NCBI GenBank assembly: GCA_016110215.1
Contig: JADWQD010000014.1
Coordinates: 186,001 to 250,000, forward strand
Direction of reading: 5' to 3'
Length of the DNA stretch: 64,000 nt
DNA from: Capronia americana
Taxonomy: Eukaryota; Ascomycota; Eurotiomycetes; Chaetothyriales; Herpotrichiellaceae
The translations under genes and the position numbers were made by a program. Below are positions 12,145-22,541 of this stretch, piece by piece; within the stretch, counting starts at the first letter, position 1, and each line of letters starts with the position of its first letter. The notes under the pieces are model-generated. The model worked only from the letters and a program-made list of their open reading frames with translations, ran no database searches and was not told where the DNA came from.

Positions 12145-15100
12145 ATGGCAGAGGATGGCTTTGAACAACAGTATCTCGAGCCACCGGCCATTACGGCCCT
12201 AAAAGGTGATGCCGGTTTCGGAGGGGATGTCACTCGGCATGCGATGGAGAGATCATTCAGCCAGGATATCCAGGAAGGAACTCAAGAACTGAAAGAGGCG
12301 GCCGAACAAACACGGAATATCATTCTCGATCTGAGTCTTGATGGCCATATTCGATGGGTTAGTCCGTCGTGGACCGACGTAGTCGGCACTGATCTAGCCC
12401 ACGTTCAAGGACACAAGATATCCGAGTTTATCAGCGACGACCCTGATGTCTTCAATGCGGCCATCGAGGCTTTGAAGGCTAACGACTCTAAGAGTCAAAA
12501 TGTCAAGTTTGCGGTCAAGTTTGGCCCGTACTCCGACATGGCTACCATGTTGCAGACCGACGATGGACAAGAACCGAGCGAGGACAATCTTGAGACCGAC
12601 AATACAGGAAAAGCTACTCTGGAGCTGGAAGGCCAAGGTATCATGGTGTACGACAGGACCTCTGGAGGAGAGTCACATACCATGTGGATGTTACAGCCAG
12701 CCCAAGAACCCATTCGAGTCGAGATCGCCCTCCCACGAGCATTGGTCGAAACGCTGGGCGTGGGTGCAGAAATCCTGGCAAAGTACCTCACTGAGCTGGC
12801 AGAGGCCGGAGCCAACGATCCCCAGAACCATCCGCCACCGTTGCCGGTTCTATGTCGAGTCTGTGAGCGATCCATTGTCCCCTGGTGGTTTGAGAAGCAC
12901 TCGGATCTTTGCGTCCAAGAACACAAGGCAGAAATGGACGTGCAGATGGTGCAAGAAAACCTCTCTGAGCATAGACACGCAATTGTCAAGGTGCTGGACG
13001 CCTTCGAGGCTCGTCAAGGTCGAAGCTCAGCCGCTGAGAATGCGCCGTTCGCTCCGCTGCCCGAGTACAAGGGTATGCCAATTGGGCCATCTCCAGCACC
13101 ATCCACCGCCGTCTCTTCCGCGTCGGGGTCGCACAATCCCAGCCCGGTAAGGTCGCGGAGCCCCTCAACAGCCGGCATGGGTCATGCTAGGGCTCGTTCT
13201 TTTGTCGTCCGACGGCCTCTGGTCCGCATTGTTGAGCTGATTCTCGACCTATGTGACACTGCCATGGAGATCAATGTCCCTTCCATCAAGGACAGCAAAA
13301 GCGAGACCGAGGATGAGTTCAAATCGCAGTCTCCACAATCCGAATCAAGAATCTCCCAGATCACTCAGTGGCAACCACCAAGCAGCCTGGAGAATGAGCC
13401 CGGGTTGGCTGCCCTGAGCGCCGATACCGAAAAGCTCGCTCGGGCCAAAGTCGACGCAGTCCATCGGTATCAAGACGTGCTCGAATATTCGGAACGTATC
13501 CGCCAGGAATACATGGCCGAAGTCGACGCTTGCATACACGAGGCTCTCATCAAGGCGGAGCGGGTTGCGGCCGGAGAAGATTTGTCGTCAAGTGAGAGTG
13601 AATCTGAAGAAGAGGCCATGTTGGAAGGCATCTTGGAAAGCCCTGGAGAAGACCCGGAGCCTACAACCATACCACAGCCTATTCTCGAGCAACTTGAACC
13701 CGAAGCTACGCGGAGCATATCCTACGTCGGACTGAAATCCATGGCTTCCGCGCTCAGAAATCCCCGTGACCTTCCTCACATCAGTATGGCAGGGGAAGCG
13801 AGGCGTTCGTCCTCTCAGGCGGTCTCTACGGGTTCTAGCAGTCCGATCGAATGCCCTACTCCAAAGTCACATCGGAGTAATCTCATTTCTCAGCCGCAAC
13901 CCGTATCGAACAGACGCTCAATGTACATTGAGGATGCCAATGATAGCGACGGTAGCTTGCCGTCTACCTCCATCTTGTCCCATTGGCGGTCCGACTCCCC
14001 TGCCTCAGCGTCCGATCAGGGGCGCGCCGCCCACTCGAGAGACAGGAAGAGACGAAGCATGCATCTTCATGGTCTCAACTCGGCCTCGCCCAATCGCCAA
14101 CACTCGCCCGGGAGATATCCACCTCCGCCACCTTCACCACTTCGGATGACCAAATCTCGGATTTCCAGCGGCGAAATTGCCCACTCCCCTGTGGTGTCGC
14201 CATTGTTGACGGCAGGTGAATTTGTGCCTTCCGGCAATGCTCCCATTCTGCATAGAAGGCAGTCGTCGATGCATTCCTCCGACCTCAAGACACCCTTGTC
14301 GCCGAGACTCAACTCCATCTCTCATCCACAGCAACCTCGAGCTCAGCCACCTTCAATCAAGGATTTCGAGGTGATCAAGCCGATCAGCAGAGGGGCCTTC
14401 GGTAGCGTGTATCTTGCGAAGAAGAAGAGTACCGGTGAATACTTCGCCATCAAAGTGCTACGCAAGTCCGACATGGTTGCCAAAAACCAAGTCACGAATG
14501 TCAAAGCTGAGCGCGCCATCATGATGTGGCAAGGCGAGAGTGACTTTGTCGCCAAGCTATACTGGACTTTCTCTAGCAAGGATTACCTTTACCTGGTCAT
14601 GGAATACCTGAATGGAGGGGATTGTGCGTCGCTGGTCAAGATTCTGGGTGGACTGAGCGAAGATTGGGCGAAGAAATACATCGCAGAAGTCGTGCTCGGA
14701 GTAGAGCATTTGCACTCTCGAGGGATAGTTCACCGTGACCTGAAGCCGGACAACCTTCTCATCGATTCCAAAGGTCATTTGAAACTCACCGACTTCGGTC
14801 TGTCTCGCATGGGTCTTGTTGGTCGCCAGAAACGTGCACTGAAACAGCCTGAAGAAGCGGTACCGGACCTTCTGAAGCACGGCCCCTTCACACAGCCAGG
14901 GTCGGGTTCTGGTCCCACGTCTAGGTCGACGTCTTTCGACTACCAAGGGCCTCACTCCCCCGCACCAACGCCACTCATGACTCCTGCTTTCACCGGCGGT
15001 ATGGACCAACCCTCCTACTTCAGTTTGAATCGTGAGAGCTCTCTCAGCCGAGAAACATCCCTCAGGAATTCGGGATATCGTAGTGACAGCGGTAGTGGTT

Positions 15101-18087
15101 CGAGCTTCGACCTCCATCAACTTTTCAAGAAACTTGGCGTGCAGGAAGACACTGAGTCTCCACCTCAGCTGTTTCCGCGGAAAATCGAAGAAGAGGCTTA
15201 CAGCCAGGGTAGTGCTTCACCTGACCTGTTCCCTCTGTCACAGTCTATGAGCAACATCTCCCAGGCCCCCGCCGCCCCACCTCTGTCTTCTCAGATCTTG
15301 GGACCGCCACTCTTCGAGCCGGATGAGAGCGACCGCCGCTTCGTGGGCACTCCAGATTACCTAGCTCCCGAAACAATTAATGGCGCCGTCCAAGACGAAA
15401 TGTGTGATTGGTGGTCTTTGGGCTGTATCATGTTCGAGTTCCTCTATGGCTTTCCGCCGTTCAATGCAGATTCGCCGGAGCAGGTCTTTGACAATATCGT
15501 CAACCGGAGGATCGCCTGGCCCGAGGACGACGAAGAGATTGAAGTCAGTCCAGAGGCCAAAGACCTAATCAATAAATTGATCCAACTGGATCCGAGGGAA
15601 AGACTGGGCGCCAATAAGGACGAGAAATACCCAAGTGGCGGTTGCGAGATTCAGGCACATCCTTGGTTTGCGGACATCAACTGGGAGACACTCCTGGAAG
15701 ATGAGGCTCAATTCATACCGAACCCCGAACACCCAGAAGATACCGAATATTTCGACTCGCGCGGCGCCACTCTAACATCCTTTCCTGAGGAGCTGGAGGA
15801 CCAAATATCCCCATCTGGGCCCACGCCAAATGGAACTGACAACTCCAGCCGTCCGCATGATGCACTTTTCCGTGTTAGGACGCAGGCCAATTCTGCGAAA
15901 CGCGGCCTCATGCCACTCCACATTCCCCCTCATGTCATGCGCGATTCGCGTAGTAGAAGGCTGAGTGAGCCGGTCCTTGCAGATGACTTTGGCAACTTCA
16001 ATTTCAAGAACCTGCCAGTACTGGAGAAAGCCAACAAGGACATAGTAGAGAAAATGAGGAAGGAAGCGATGCAAGCACAAGCTAGAGGCTATGCTCAGTC
16101 GCAGGCAGCAATGTCCGCCGCTAACAGCCCGGCAATCGGCTCCCCTGGACCTTCGCTTGAGGGCAGCCCGATGATGCCTATGCCCGTGAAGCGGGCGCTC
16201 TCTCTGAGCAAAGGTCACAGACCCGGCTCGCCATCGAGCTTGGCGACCTCCAACTCATCACCTAGCCGGCCATCGCAGCCCTCGTCCCCGCTGTTGGTTC
16301 AGTTCTCTACCGCGCAACATCATGACCGCCGTAAGACGTCTGGGTCGTCGCAAGGAAGCAGTTCTCTGGCTCCGAGCAGCTTTTTTGATATACCCCATGA
16401 CGCTATCAAATATGGGCAGCAGGCGATTTCTTCTCCCATCAAGCCTGTTCGCATGCCGTCAATCTCACCGGCCAAAGCGATGCCTCCACCACCACGATCT
16501 GCAGCAGTCAATGGACGGACCAGATCACAGACTGTCGGCTCGCAGGAAAGTGACGGACAGGGTGTTCAGCGAGAGGCCTTCGTTCCCGGTCACCACAAGC
16601 GTAGGAGCCAGTTGCTTGTTCGAGACGTCTCACCTTCGTCTTCGGATAATGAGTCGGCCCAAGCTAAGGCGTTGCTGAAAGTGCAGCGACGTCGTCAGAG
16701 CTCGAGAAGACTTTCACAGATCAATTTTCTGGACGGTCCTACGTACCGGCCTTTGGACGTGTTGATATGTGAGGATCATCCAGTATCGAGACTGGTAATG
16801 GAACGGCTCTTTGAGAAACTGCGATGTCGCACCATCACCGCGACCAACGGTCCGGACGCTTTGCGGCTAGCTGTCAGCCAGATCCAGTTTGACATTGTCT
16901 TCATGGAGTTCAAGTTGCCGCTTATTAGTGGCGTCGACGTTGCTCGCATGATCCGAGATACGAAGAGCGCCAATACTGGTACTCCGATTGTCTGCATCAC
17001 CGGTTACCTTAAAGATCTGCCCGAGGTCCACCATTTTGATACGCTCATGCAGAAGCCTCCAACCACTCAGAAACTGACTGAGATGCTTGCTAAGTACTGT
17101 GCCTGGAGACCAGCTCCTAAGGATTTCAAACCTGCAATGCCTTTGACCATCCCCCATCTCAATACCCGGATTGAGTCTATGACGACCCAAGACAGCCCCG
17201 TTTCTGTCGCGTCAAGCCTTGCGCCAACAATGCCCGACTCGTCGTACCGAGGATCAAGCCGAGGAGACTCCATTAGCAGTGGCGGATTTTTCAGTGATCT
17301 GGATTCTCTGAAGAACGATGATATCCCCGTCATTGTTTCTCGAGCCGCCACGGAAGAGTGGGCAAAAGCCGGACTCGGTATCTCCGACGATATCATCGTC
17401 AGTCAGCGGCCCTATATCCAAAGCGGTTATCCTCACCTTATTCACACAGAATCCGCACCTGCCAGTGCTTGCGTTGAGGATATGGGTGGGTATGGGCTAC
17501 GGACGCCACGACGTCAGAAATCGTCCGAGGCGGTAAGACAGCGACGTGAGTTGCTGGAGAGCAAAATGGACCATCCTAGCGCCGCAGCCGAGGAAGGCGA
17601 CGACGAAGACGAGGAACTCGGAGACGTACAGGTACGGGCTCGGTCACCAATGGGGAAACCGCCGAGGCCATCCTCAAAGCTCGGAATTGAAATGATGCGG
17701 ACCAACAGCCGTGGCAGCGTCATATCTATGGGTGAAGACAGAGCAGCCGAGTCTGACAGCCTCAGGAGGTCACTGGAAATCTTGGAAGAACGCATGGAGA
17801 ATCTGAGGATTCCCGAGGAACCAAGCGCGGCAGCGTTGACGGAGATCCAGCCACGGAAGAGGGCGGAGAGGACCATCTCTCAGCACTCGCATCCAGAACA
17901 AGAGACTATACGTTCAGCGAGTGGCCAAATTACGCCTCCAGTCATTTTCCCACAGAAACCAGGCACAACTGTCGCCGATATCGAGATGCTGACGCCAGTA
18001 CCCACCAAGACTGTCAATCCCGAAGAGGAGCAGACTCCGAAGCCCCAGGGCAGTCCGTCAGGACCACAGACGACATCTCAGCGCTAA
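12145..18087 (+). CDS. rim15: Rim15-like AGC protein kinase with PAS-like and receiver domains
   Basis: This is a single long frame of 1980 residues from the first in-frame ATG. Rim15/Ppk18/Greatwall-type kinases act below TOR and PKA to promote quiescence and stress survival, through endosulfine-type inhibitors of PP2A. Domain order is a PAS-like segment (about 54-115, DLSLDGHIRWVSPSW), a C2HC finger (C237-x2-C240-x11-H252-x3-C256) and a long disordered Ser/Pro region. The kinase domain starts at about 740: SRGAFGSV, Lys770 in FAIKVL, HRDLKPDN with Asp865, and DFG at 883. An insert of about 180 residues precedes GTPDYLAPE at 1068, as expected for this family. A receiver domain spans about 1538-1655. 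It keeps an acidic pair (E1543, D1544) and Lys1637 but has Glu1588 where the phosphoaccepting Asp is expected. A disordered tail follows. Confidence 0.93.
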   Translation: MAEDGFEQQYLEPPAITALKGDAGFGGDVTRHAMERSFSQDIQEGTQELKEAAEQTRNIILDLSLDGHIRWVSPSWTDVVGTDLAHVQGHKISEFISDDPDVFNAAIEALKANDSKSQNVKFAVKFGPYSDMATMLQTDDGQEPSEDNLETDNTGKATLELEGQGIMVYDRTSGGESHTMWMLQPAQEPIRVEIALPRALVETLGVGAEILAKYLTELAEAGANDPQNHPPPLPVLCRVCERSIVPWWFEKHSDLCVQEHKAEMDVQMVQENLSEHRHAIVKVLDAFEARQGRSSAAENAPFAPLPEYKGMPIGPSPAPSTAVSSASGSHNPSPVRSRSPSTAGMGHARARSFVVRRPLVRIVELILDLCDTAMEINVPSIKDSKSETEDEFKSQSPQSESRISQITQWQPPSSLENEPGLAALSADTEKLARAKVDAVHRYQDVLEYSERIRQEYMAEVDACIHEALIKAERVAAGEDLSSSESESEEEAMLEGILESPGEDPEPTTIPQPILEQLEPEATRSISYVGLKSMASALRNPRDLPHISMAGEARRSSSQAVSTGSSSPIECPTPKSHRSNLISQPQPVSNRRSMYIEDANDSDGSLPSTSILSHWRSDSPASASDQGRAAHSRDRKRRSMHLHGLNSASPNRQHSPGRYPPPPPSPLRMTKSRISSGEIAHSPVVSPLLTAGEFVPSGNAPILHRRQSSMHSSDLKTPLSPRLNSISHPQQPRAQPPSIKDFEVIKPISRGAFGSVYLAKKKSTGEYFAIKVLRKSDMVAKNQVTNVKAERAIMMWQGESDFVAKLYWTFSSKDYLYLVMEYLNGGDCASLVKILGGLSEDWAKKYIAEVVLGVEHLHSRGIVHRDLKPDNLLIDSKGHLKLTDFGLSRMGLVGRQKRALKQPEEAVPDLLKHGPFTQPGSGSGPTSRSTSFDYQGPHSPAPTPLMTPAFTGGMDQPSYFSLNRESSLSRETSLRNSGYRSDSGSGSSFDLHQLFKKLGVQEDTESPPQLFPRKIEEEAYSQGSASPDLFPLSQSMSNISQAPAAPPLSSQILGPPLFEPDESDRRFVGTPDYLAPETINGAVQDEMCDWWSLGCIMFEFLYGFPPFNADSPEQVFDNIVNRRIAWPEDDEEIEVSPEAKDLINKLIQLDPRERLGANKDEKYPSGGCEIQAHPWFADINWETLLEDEAQFIPNPEHPEDTEYFDSRGATLTSFPEELEDQISPSGPTPNGTDNSSRPHDALFRVRTQANSAKRGLMPLHIPPHVMRDSRSRRLSEPVLADDFGNFNFKNLPVLEKANKDIVEKMRKEAMQAQARGYAQSQAAMSAANSPAIGSPGPSLEGSPMMPMPVKRALSLSKGHRPGSPSSLATSNSSPSRPSQPSSPLLVQFSTAQHHDRRKTSGSSQGSSSLAPSSFFDIPHDAIKYGQQAISSPIKPVRMPSISPAKAMPPPPRSAAVNGRTRSQTVGSQESDGQGVQREAFVPGHHKRRSQLLVRDVSPSSSDNESAQAKALLKVQRRRQSSRRLSQINFLDGPTYRPLDVLICEDHPVSRLVMERLFEKLRCRTITATNGPDALRLAVSQIQFDIVFMEFKLPLISGVDVARMIRDTKSANTGTPIVCITGYLKDLPEVHHFDTLMQKPPTTQKLTEMLAKYCAWRPAPKDFKPAMPLTIPHLNTRIESMTTQDSPVSVASSLAPTMPDSSYRGSSRGDSISSGGFFSDLDSLKNDDIPVIVSRAATEEWAKAGLGISDDIIVSQRPYIQSGYPHLIHTESAPASACVEDMGGYGLRTPRRQKSSEAVRQRRELLESKMDHPSAAAEEGDDEDEELGDVQVRARSPMGKPPRPSSKLGIEMMRTNSRGSVISMGEDRAAESDSLRRSLEILEERMENLRIPEEPSAAALTEIQPRKRAERTISQHSHPEQETIRSASGQITPPVIFPQKPGTTVADIEMLTPVPTKTVNPEEEQTPKPQGSPSGPQTTSQR

Positions 18088-19838
18088 ATTTCTCCGCGCC
18101 GAATTTTATTTTGTTCTCGTCCTTTTTACGTGTGTATGTGATTATGAGCCAGTTTATGGGATTTGCTTCAGACGAAGCCGAGGTTTTCCTTTTGTACACA
18201 ATGACTTGCATGGCGCTGGAGGAGAGAAGGGAAATCAATGCTGGATTAGCAGGGCTTTGTGCTTCCTTTCCGCAGTCCTTATCAGGACTGCCTGGTTCAA
18301 TACTTCAAATAGTCCGACAATTGATGGTCGCTGACAACAGCGCCAGCCTCAGATACAGAAGCGTGTGCGTGTCTCGGCGCTCCCGTTGCTTGATCGCTGC
18401 TGTCCAATTCATCGACAGGAGCCAGCCACAACGCAGTGTGCGACACGAGGTTGCTTCCTCTATTCGCTCTATACTACAGTAGCACACTGGGTTCACCCAC
18501 TGTCACCGACTGTTTGTACATTGTGTAATGACGTCATGGTCGCGACTCAAATCCTCTGCGGACGACGCTGCATTCCCGGAATTATCATCAATTACCTACG
18601 AGGTATACGTAGTTCGATAAGGTAGATATCGACACTTGCACACACCAGTTTCGCAAGTCGAAGCTGGACGACAGCAAGGTCGCATGATCAAGTGATCCCC
18701 ACCGATCCAGTTAACCTTATTTCAGGACAACTGCACGTTGAGAGGGGGAGGCGAGAGACAAGCAAGCGGGCAGCCGGTGGAAGCGCGCAAGCGTCGCCAG
18801 CTGGGGGGCGGGGCAAGACTGTGATTCGCGAGGTTGGAGAGAAGAAAGCGCTGTTTCTCTCGAGGAGAAGTCCGCGCTGAAACTGCTGCTGTGGAGTGAT
18901 GGTGAGTGATGCAGGGTTTCGAGGGATTATGCAGCAGAGGCACATCATAGCAGGTGCAGGGTGCAGGTGCAGAAGCAGACAGCTACTGCATGTCCTGGAT
19001 GTGAAGATCAAGGGAAGCGCTGTGACTATTAAATATTGCGTGTTAATCTACAGTCTTGTGGTTTGTGCGAGGCCCTTGGTGACGATCCGACCGTGCCGCG
19101 AAGCCTGACTGTGAGCCATGTCAGGCCTAGCTCGCTTTAACTAAACCTGGTTTTGGCGTCCACACAGCTGCAGCCTCCCTGAGCAGCACAGCGCTTTACC
19201 GCGCCGACCACGCCAGCCTCTCCCCTCTGCCTCTGGCTGTGTCTTCGTGCGGCCGCCCAATCCATCGGGGTCTGAACCACTCCAACCTTTCTATCTCAAG
19301 AGGTCAATTGAACGGGACTGTGGTGCAGAGCGTGTGGTTGATCTTCACTTGCATCCGTCTTCAATCTGTCCGGACCTTCACCTATATCTTTATCGCTCAT
19401 CATCCTACACCCTTGATCTCATTTGCGGCCGCCCTATCACCACTTGCGCTCCTGTTTTCCTTGAAGCAGAGGTCGTTTCACACTTGAAACAACCTCTCTC
19501 CATCATCACACTCCTGCGAGAGATCCAGACCATCAGACCCATCGAACGCTCGGTCCTCCAGCTGCGCGCCTGAAAAAACAACCTTAATTCCACGCCCCTT
19601 CGGCCATCGCTTTGGTGCAGAGCCGTCACTCCAGAGCCAGCGACTCCGATTGCCACTCCCGTTTTTCACCTTTAGCTTGTCCACCGCCCGTTTGCGTCGG
19701 GCGTCCTCCATGTCACCAACCATCAGCGACTGCCTGGAATAAAATCGGTCTCTATTGATGTTGGCGTCTGCGCCTTGCCGGTTCCGAACGCTCCGCTGAC
19801 TCCTCCGTGAGAACCCTTACCGTCATATCTCATCTAAG
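18088..19838. other. Intergenic region and probable leader of the RING gene
   Basis: The first 1 kb shows no supported gene. From about 19.15 kb the sequence is C/T-rich with many CACC/TCTC runs, consistent with a long 5' leader. Short open frames there have no recognisable content. Confidence 0.4.
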
Positions 19839-21141
19839 ATGGCGACTTCGACAGCAACTGCCACGGCGGCGACTCCTACCGCAAGCAGCACCAATAATGG
19901 AGGGTCTGGGCCGAGTTCGCCACTGCTCTTTTTCGTGGCCCTAGGCTTTGGTGTGGTTTTTACCAACTTATGGTGAGCCTCGAATGAACCTTCACGGCGT
20001 CCGCCAGCTGACCATTTCCCTCCCTAGGATCATCGTTGGTGTGAAATACTGTTTCAGATACAATCAACGTAACCGAGCCCGCATGAATGGCGAAGACCCC
20101 GATGGCGTAGATCTCACCACCATGCCTCGACAACATCGGCGCAGACGCGAGAAGAAGCTGATGACGATTGAAGAGGTCAATGAAAAGTTCCCCCTGATCA
20201 AGTACAAGGCATGGCGCTCCAATCGTGCCGATGAAGGCCTGCCCACCGCAGGAGGAATCAATACCGCATCACGGCCGGCCAGTCTACACAATGTCCAGCG
20301 GGATTCCAAGGACTCGAAAGAGATCGAGGCTCGAGAGCTGGCTCCCATGCCGACAAACACGACGGACGGGGAGAAGTCGGCTGAACACGGAATTCCAGAG
20401 GTTGTAGGAGGAGAGAAGAGTACGCCGGACAGTCCGCCAACTACACCCGTCCGGCCTAAATCCACTCAGTCAACTGCCACACCCGATACTCCCCTACAAA
20501 AGGTCGCTACCGAGGAGGAGGACGAGGAAGATGAAGAGCGTATCCAGACCGCCATCCCCGCAGAACAACTCCCAGACCCGGGGGACGCTTGCGCGATATG
20601 CATCGACACCATCGATGATGATGACGATATCCGCGGACTGACGTGTGGTCACGCCTTCCATGCCTCTTGTGTTGACCCTTGGTTGACATCGCGGCGGGCT
20701 TGTTGTCCTCTGTGCAAGGCCGATTATTACGTGCCCAAACCTCGCACTGAAGGTGCCGAAGCCAACCCAACCAACGTTCAGCCACCCCCCACGGCATTCT
20801 CAATAATTGGAAACGGTCGGCCCGGCCGGAGGCCAGCTATGATCATCCCAGGCAGGTTTATGAGCATTGTCTACCATGATCGTGATCGCCACGGGTTTCC
20901 ACTAGTGGTGCGCGCCGAGCGGAGAGGTCAGCAGGAACAAGACCAACCGCGCCGGCAAAGAGGGGAAAGATTGCCCAGCTCCAACGCGGCAGCTAGCCAA
21001 GACGGAGCAGAGATCCAACAACAATCCTGGAGATCGAGGTTCGGACTGAGAATACCTGGTCGCAGTCGACAGACAGAGCCGCCACCACAACCGGCGCCGG
21101 AAGCCCAGCCTACGCCTTCACAGCTAGAAGCTGGAAGATGA
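19839..21141 (+). CDS. Membrane-anchored RING-H2 finger protein (putative E3 ubiquitin ligase)
   Basis: Two exons, 19839-19972 and 20028-21141, give 415 residues. The 55-bp intron (GTGAGC..CCTAG) splits a Trp codon. A Ser/Thr/Ala-rich N-terminus leads into one hydrophobic segment (about 28-52, LLFFVALGFGVVFTNLW then IIVGV) followed by RYNQRNRAR, so a single-pass anchor is predicted. The RING-H2 domain begins at about Cys233: CAICIDTIDDDDDI, then CGHAFHASCVDPWL, then CCPLC, all eight zinc ligands in C3H2C3 order. Such proteins recruit E2 enzymes to ubiquitinate membrane or endosomal cargo. The exact orthologue and target are unknown. The C-terminal third is Pro/Gln/Arg-rich and probably disordered. 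Confidence 0.88.
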
Positions 21142-21928
21142 CAAAACAGAATTTCCCAGGAGCGATGAATATCTTACGACTTTACGAGATTGGGTATACT
21201 TTGAGGGCGGGGGATCGACTTACCTCGTAGGCTTGGATAGCGACGAGGTGCAACTCCTCTATTCTCCGGGTGCCAGGGCCGTCGACAAATGCCAAACGCA
21301 CTCCATGGGATCGAAGCTTTGGGAACAAAATCATACCACCGTGCTTGGTATCTTGTACATCTATCTAGTTTGAGACTGCTCTTGGACACACAAGGTCAGA
21401 ATTCAAATTACATTTTGGTGTTGGTGGCAGTTCGCACGAGCGCCTCTGAATTCTCGTCTTCCCGGACGAGTACACGCACGGGTACTCGCAAAATGGGTGA
21501 AAACGCATCCATCGAGATGAGATGACTACACAGTACGGAGTACACGGGGGAACTACGTAGCGTAGCGTAGCGATACTCCTCAGTGCACCAGGCAGGTGAG
21601 TGATGTGGCGATGTGGCGATCATGAAGCCCGATCATGGAGTGTTGATGAATCATGGACCAGCTACGTATGTACGTGGTCGGAATACGAGGACGGGATTAC
21701 GAGTGCTACGTATCTCCTCTACGGAGTGCATAACTATCACGTACGGAGTATGTACACAGGGTATACCCACGTGCCTACGAGTATTTATGGTGAGTATGTG
21801 TATAGTGAGTCCTTGTACGGTGAGTATATATACTAGTACTTGTATGAACTCCTGACGGCGCAAGAAGACTACATGTATATTAGGCCTTGGCATTCGACAT
21901 ATGTACTTAAGCGTGGGAACTCACTCTT

Positions 21929-21995
21929 GACACTGACACTGACACTGACTCCGACAACCGACAACCGACAACTGACAACTGATAACTGACAACAG
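21929..21995. repeat. Imperfect CACTGA / CAACTGA tandem repeat
   Basis: Units of CACTGA repeat at the left and grade into CAACCGA, CAACTGA and TAACTGA units to the right, giving a degenerate minisatellite-like run of about 67 bases. Confidence 0.75.
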
Positions 21996-22088
21996 GCACT
22001 GCCCACCTTAGATTAGTTACCTAGCAAGCAACCTAGGTACGTACATCGTAGTCGGTACATATATACTGTATACAGCTTCATAGTCATG

Positions 22089-22133
22089 CTCTCTCGCTCT
22101 CTCGCTCTCTCGCTCCCGCTCCCGCTGCCGCTG
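22089..22133. repeat. CTCTCTCG / CTCCCG tandem repeat
   Basis: Three to four copies of an 8-base CTCTCTCG-type unit run into CTCCCG and CTGCCG units. The strand is purely pyrimidine except for the periodic G. Confidence 0.75.
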
Positions 22134-22189
22134 TTTAGAGTATCGACGTGACATGACATGGCTGACCACTCCCCCTCGTGCAACTTTCA

Positions 22190-22208
22190 TCTCACTCACT
22201 CACTCACT
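22190..22208. repeat. CTCA microsatellite
   Basis: About four and a half copies of the tetranucleotide ACTC. Confidence 0.75.
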
Positions 22209-22541
22209 GAAGATACGTATAAAGTTGTTCAGGACAAGTGATGGAAGCAGGCGAGAGGCGGACCGGGCTGGACGTACTCCCCAGCAAGGCTCGAATAGAC
22301 TGAGGAATTTAGTGTGGATGAATCAATGAAGGCAAGTCTGATCCTGATCCTGATATCAATGAATCCTGTCTCTCTCTGTTACCCACTTATCAAGCTAAGC
22401 CGGAGCACTTCAAGGCATTATGCTTGAAGTCGGCAGCAAAAGATGTCACGACCTCAATGACCGGTACGAGTAGCACATACTCCATTCTTCTATTTTAGCC
22501 ATTCAGAATATCGCCTTGCTTCACTCGGGCCATCAACCCCA

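Larger units (their letters stand above)
21142..22541. other. Intergenic region rich in short repeats and TACGTA/TACGGAGTA words
   Basis: There is no gene here. The stretch holds several simple repeats (listed separately), exact TACGGAGTA at 21534-21542 and 21742-21750, and at least five TACGTA palindromes between 21.55 and 22.21 kb. It separates the 3' ends of two converging genes (RING on +, TAF7 on -). Confidence 0.6.
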
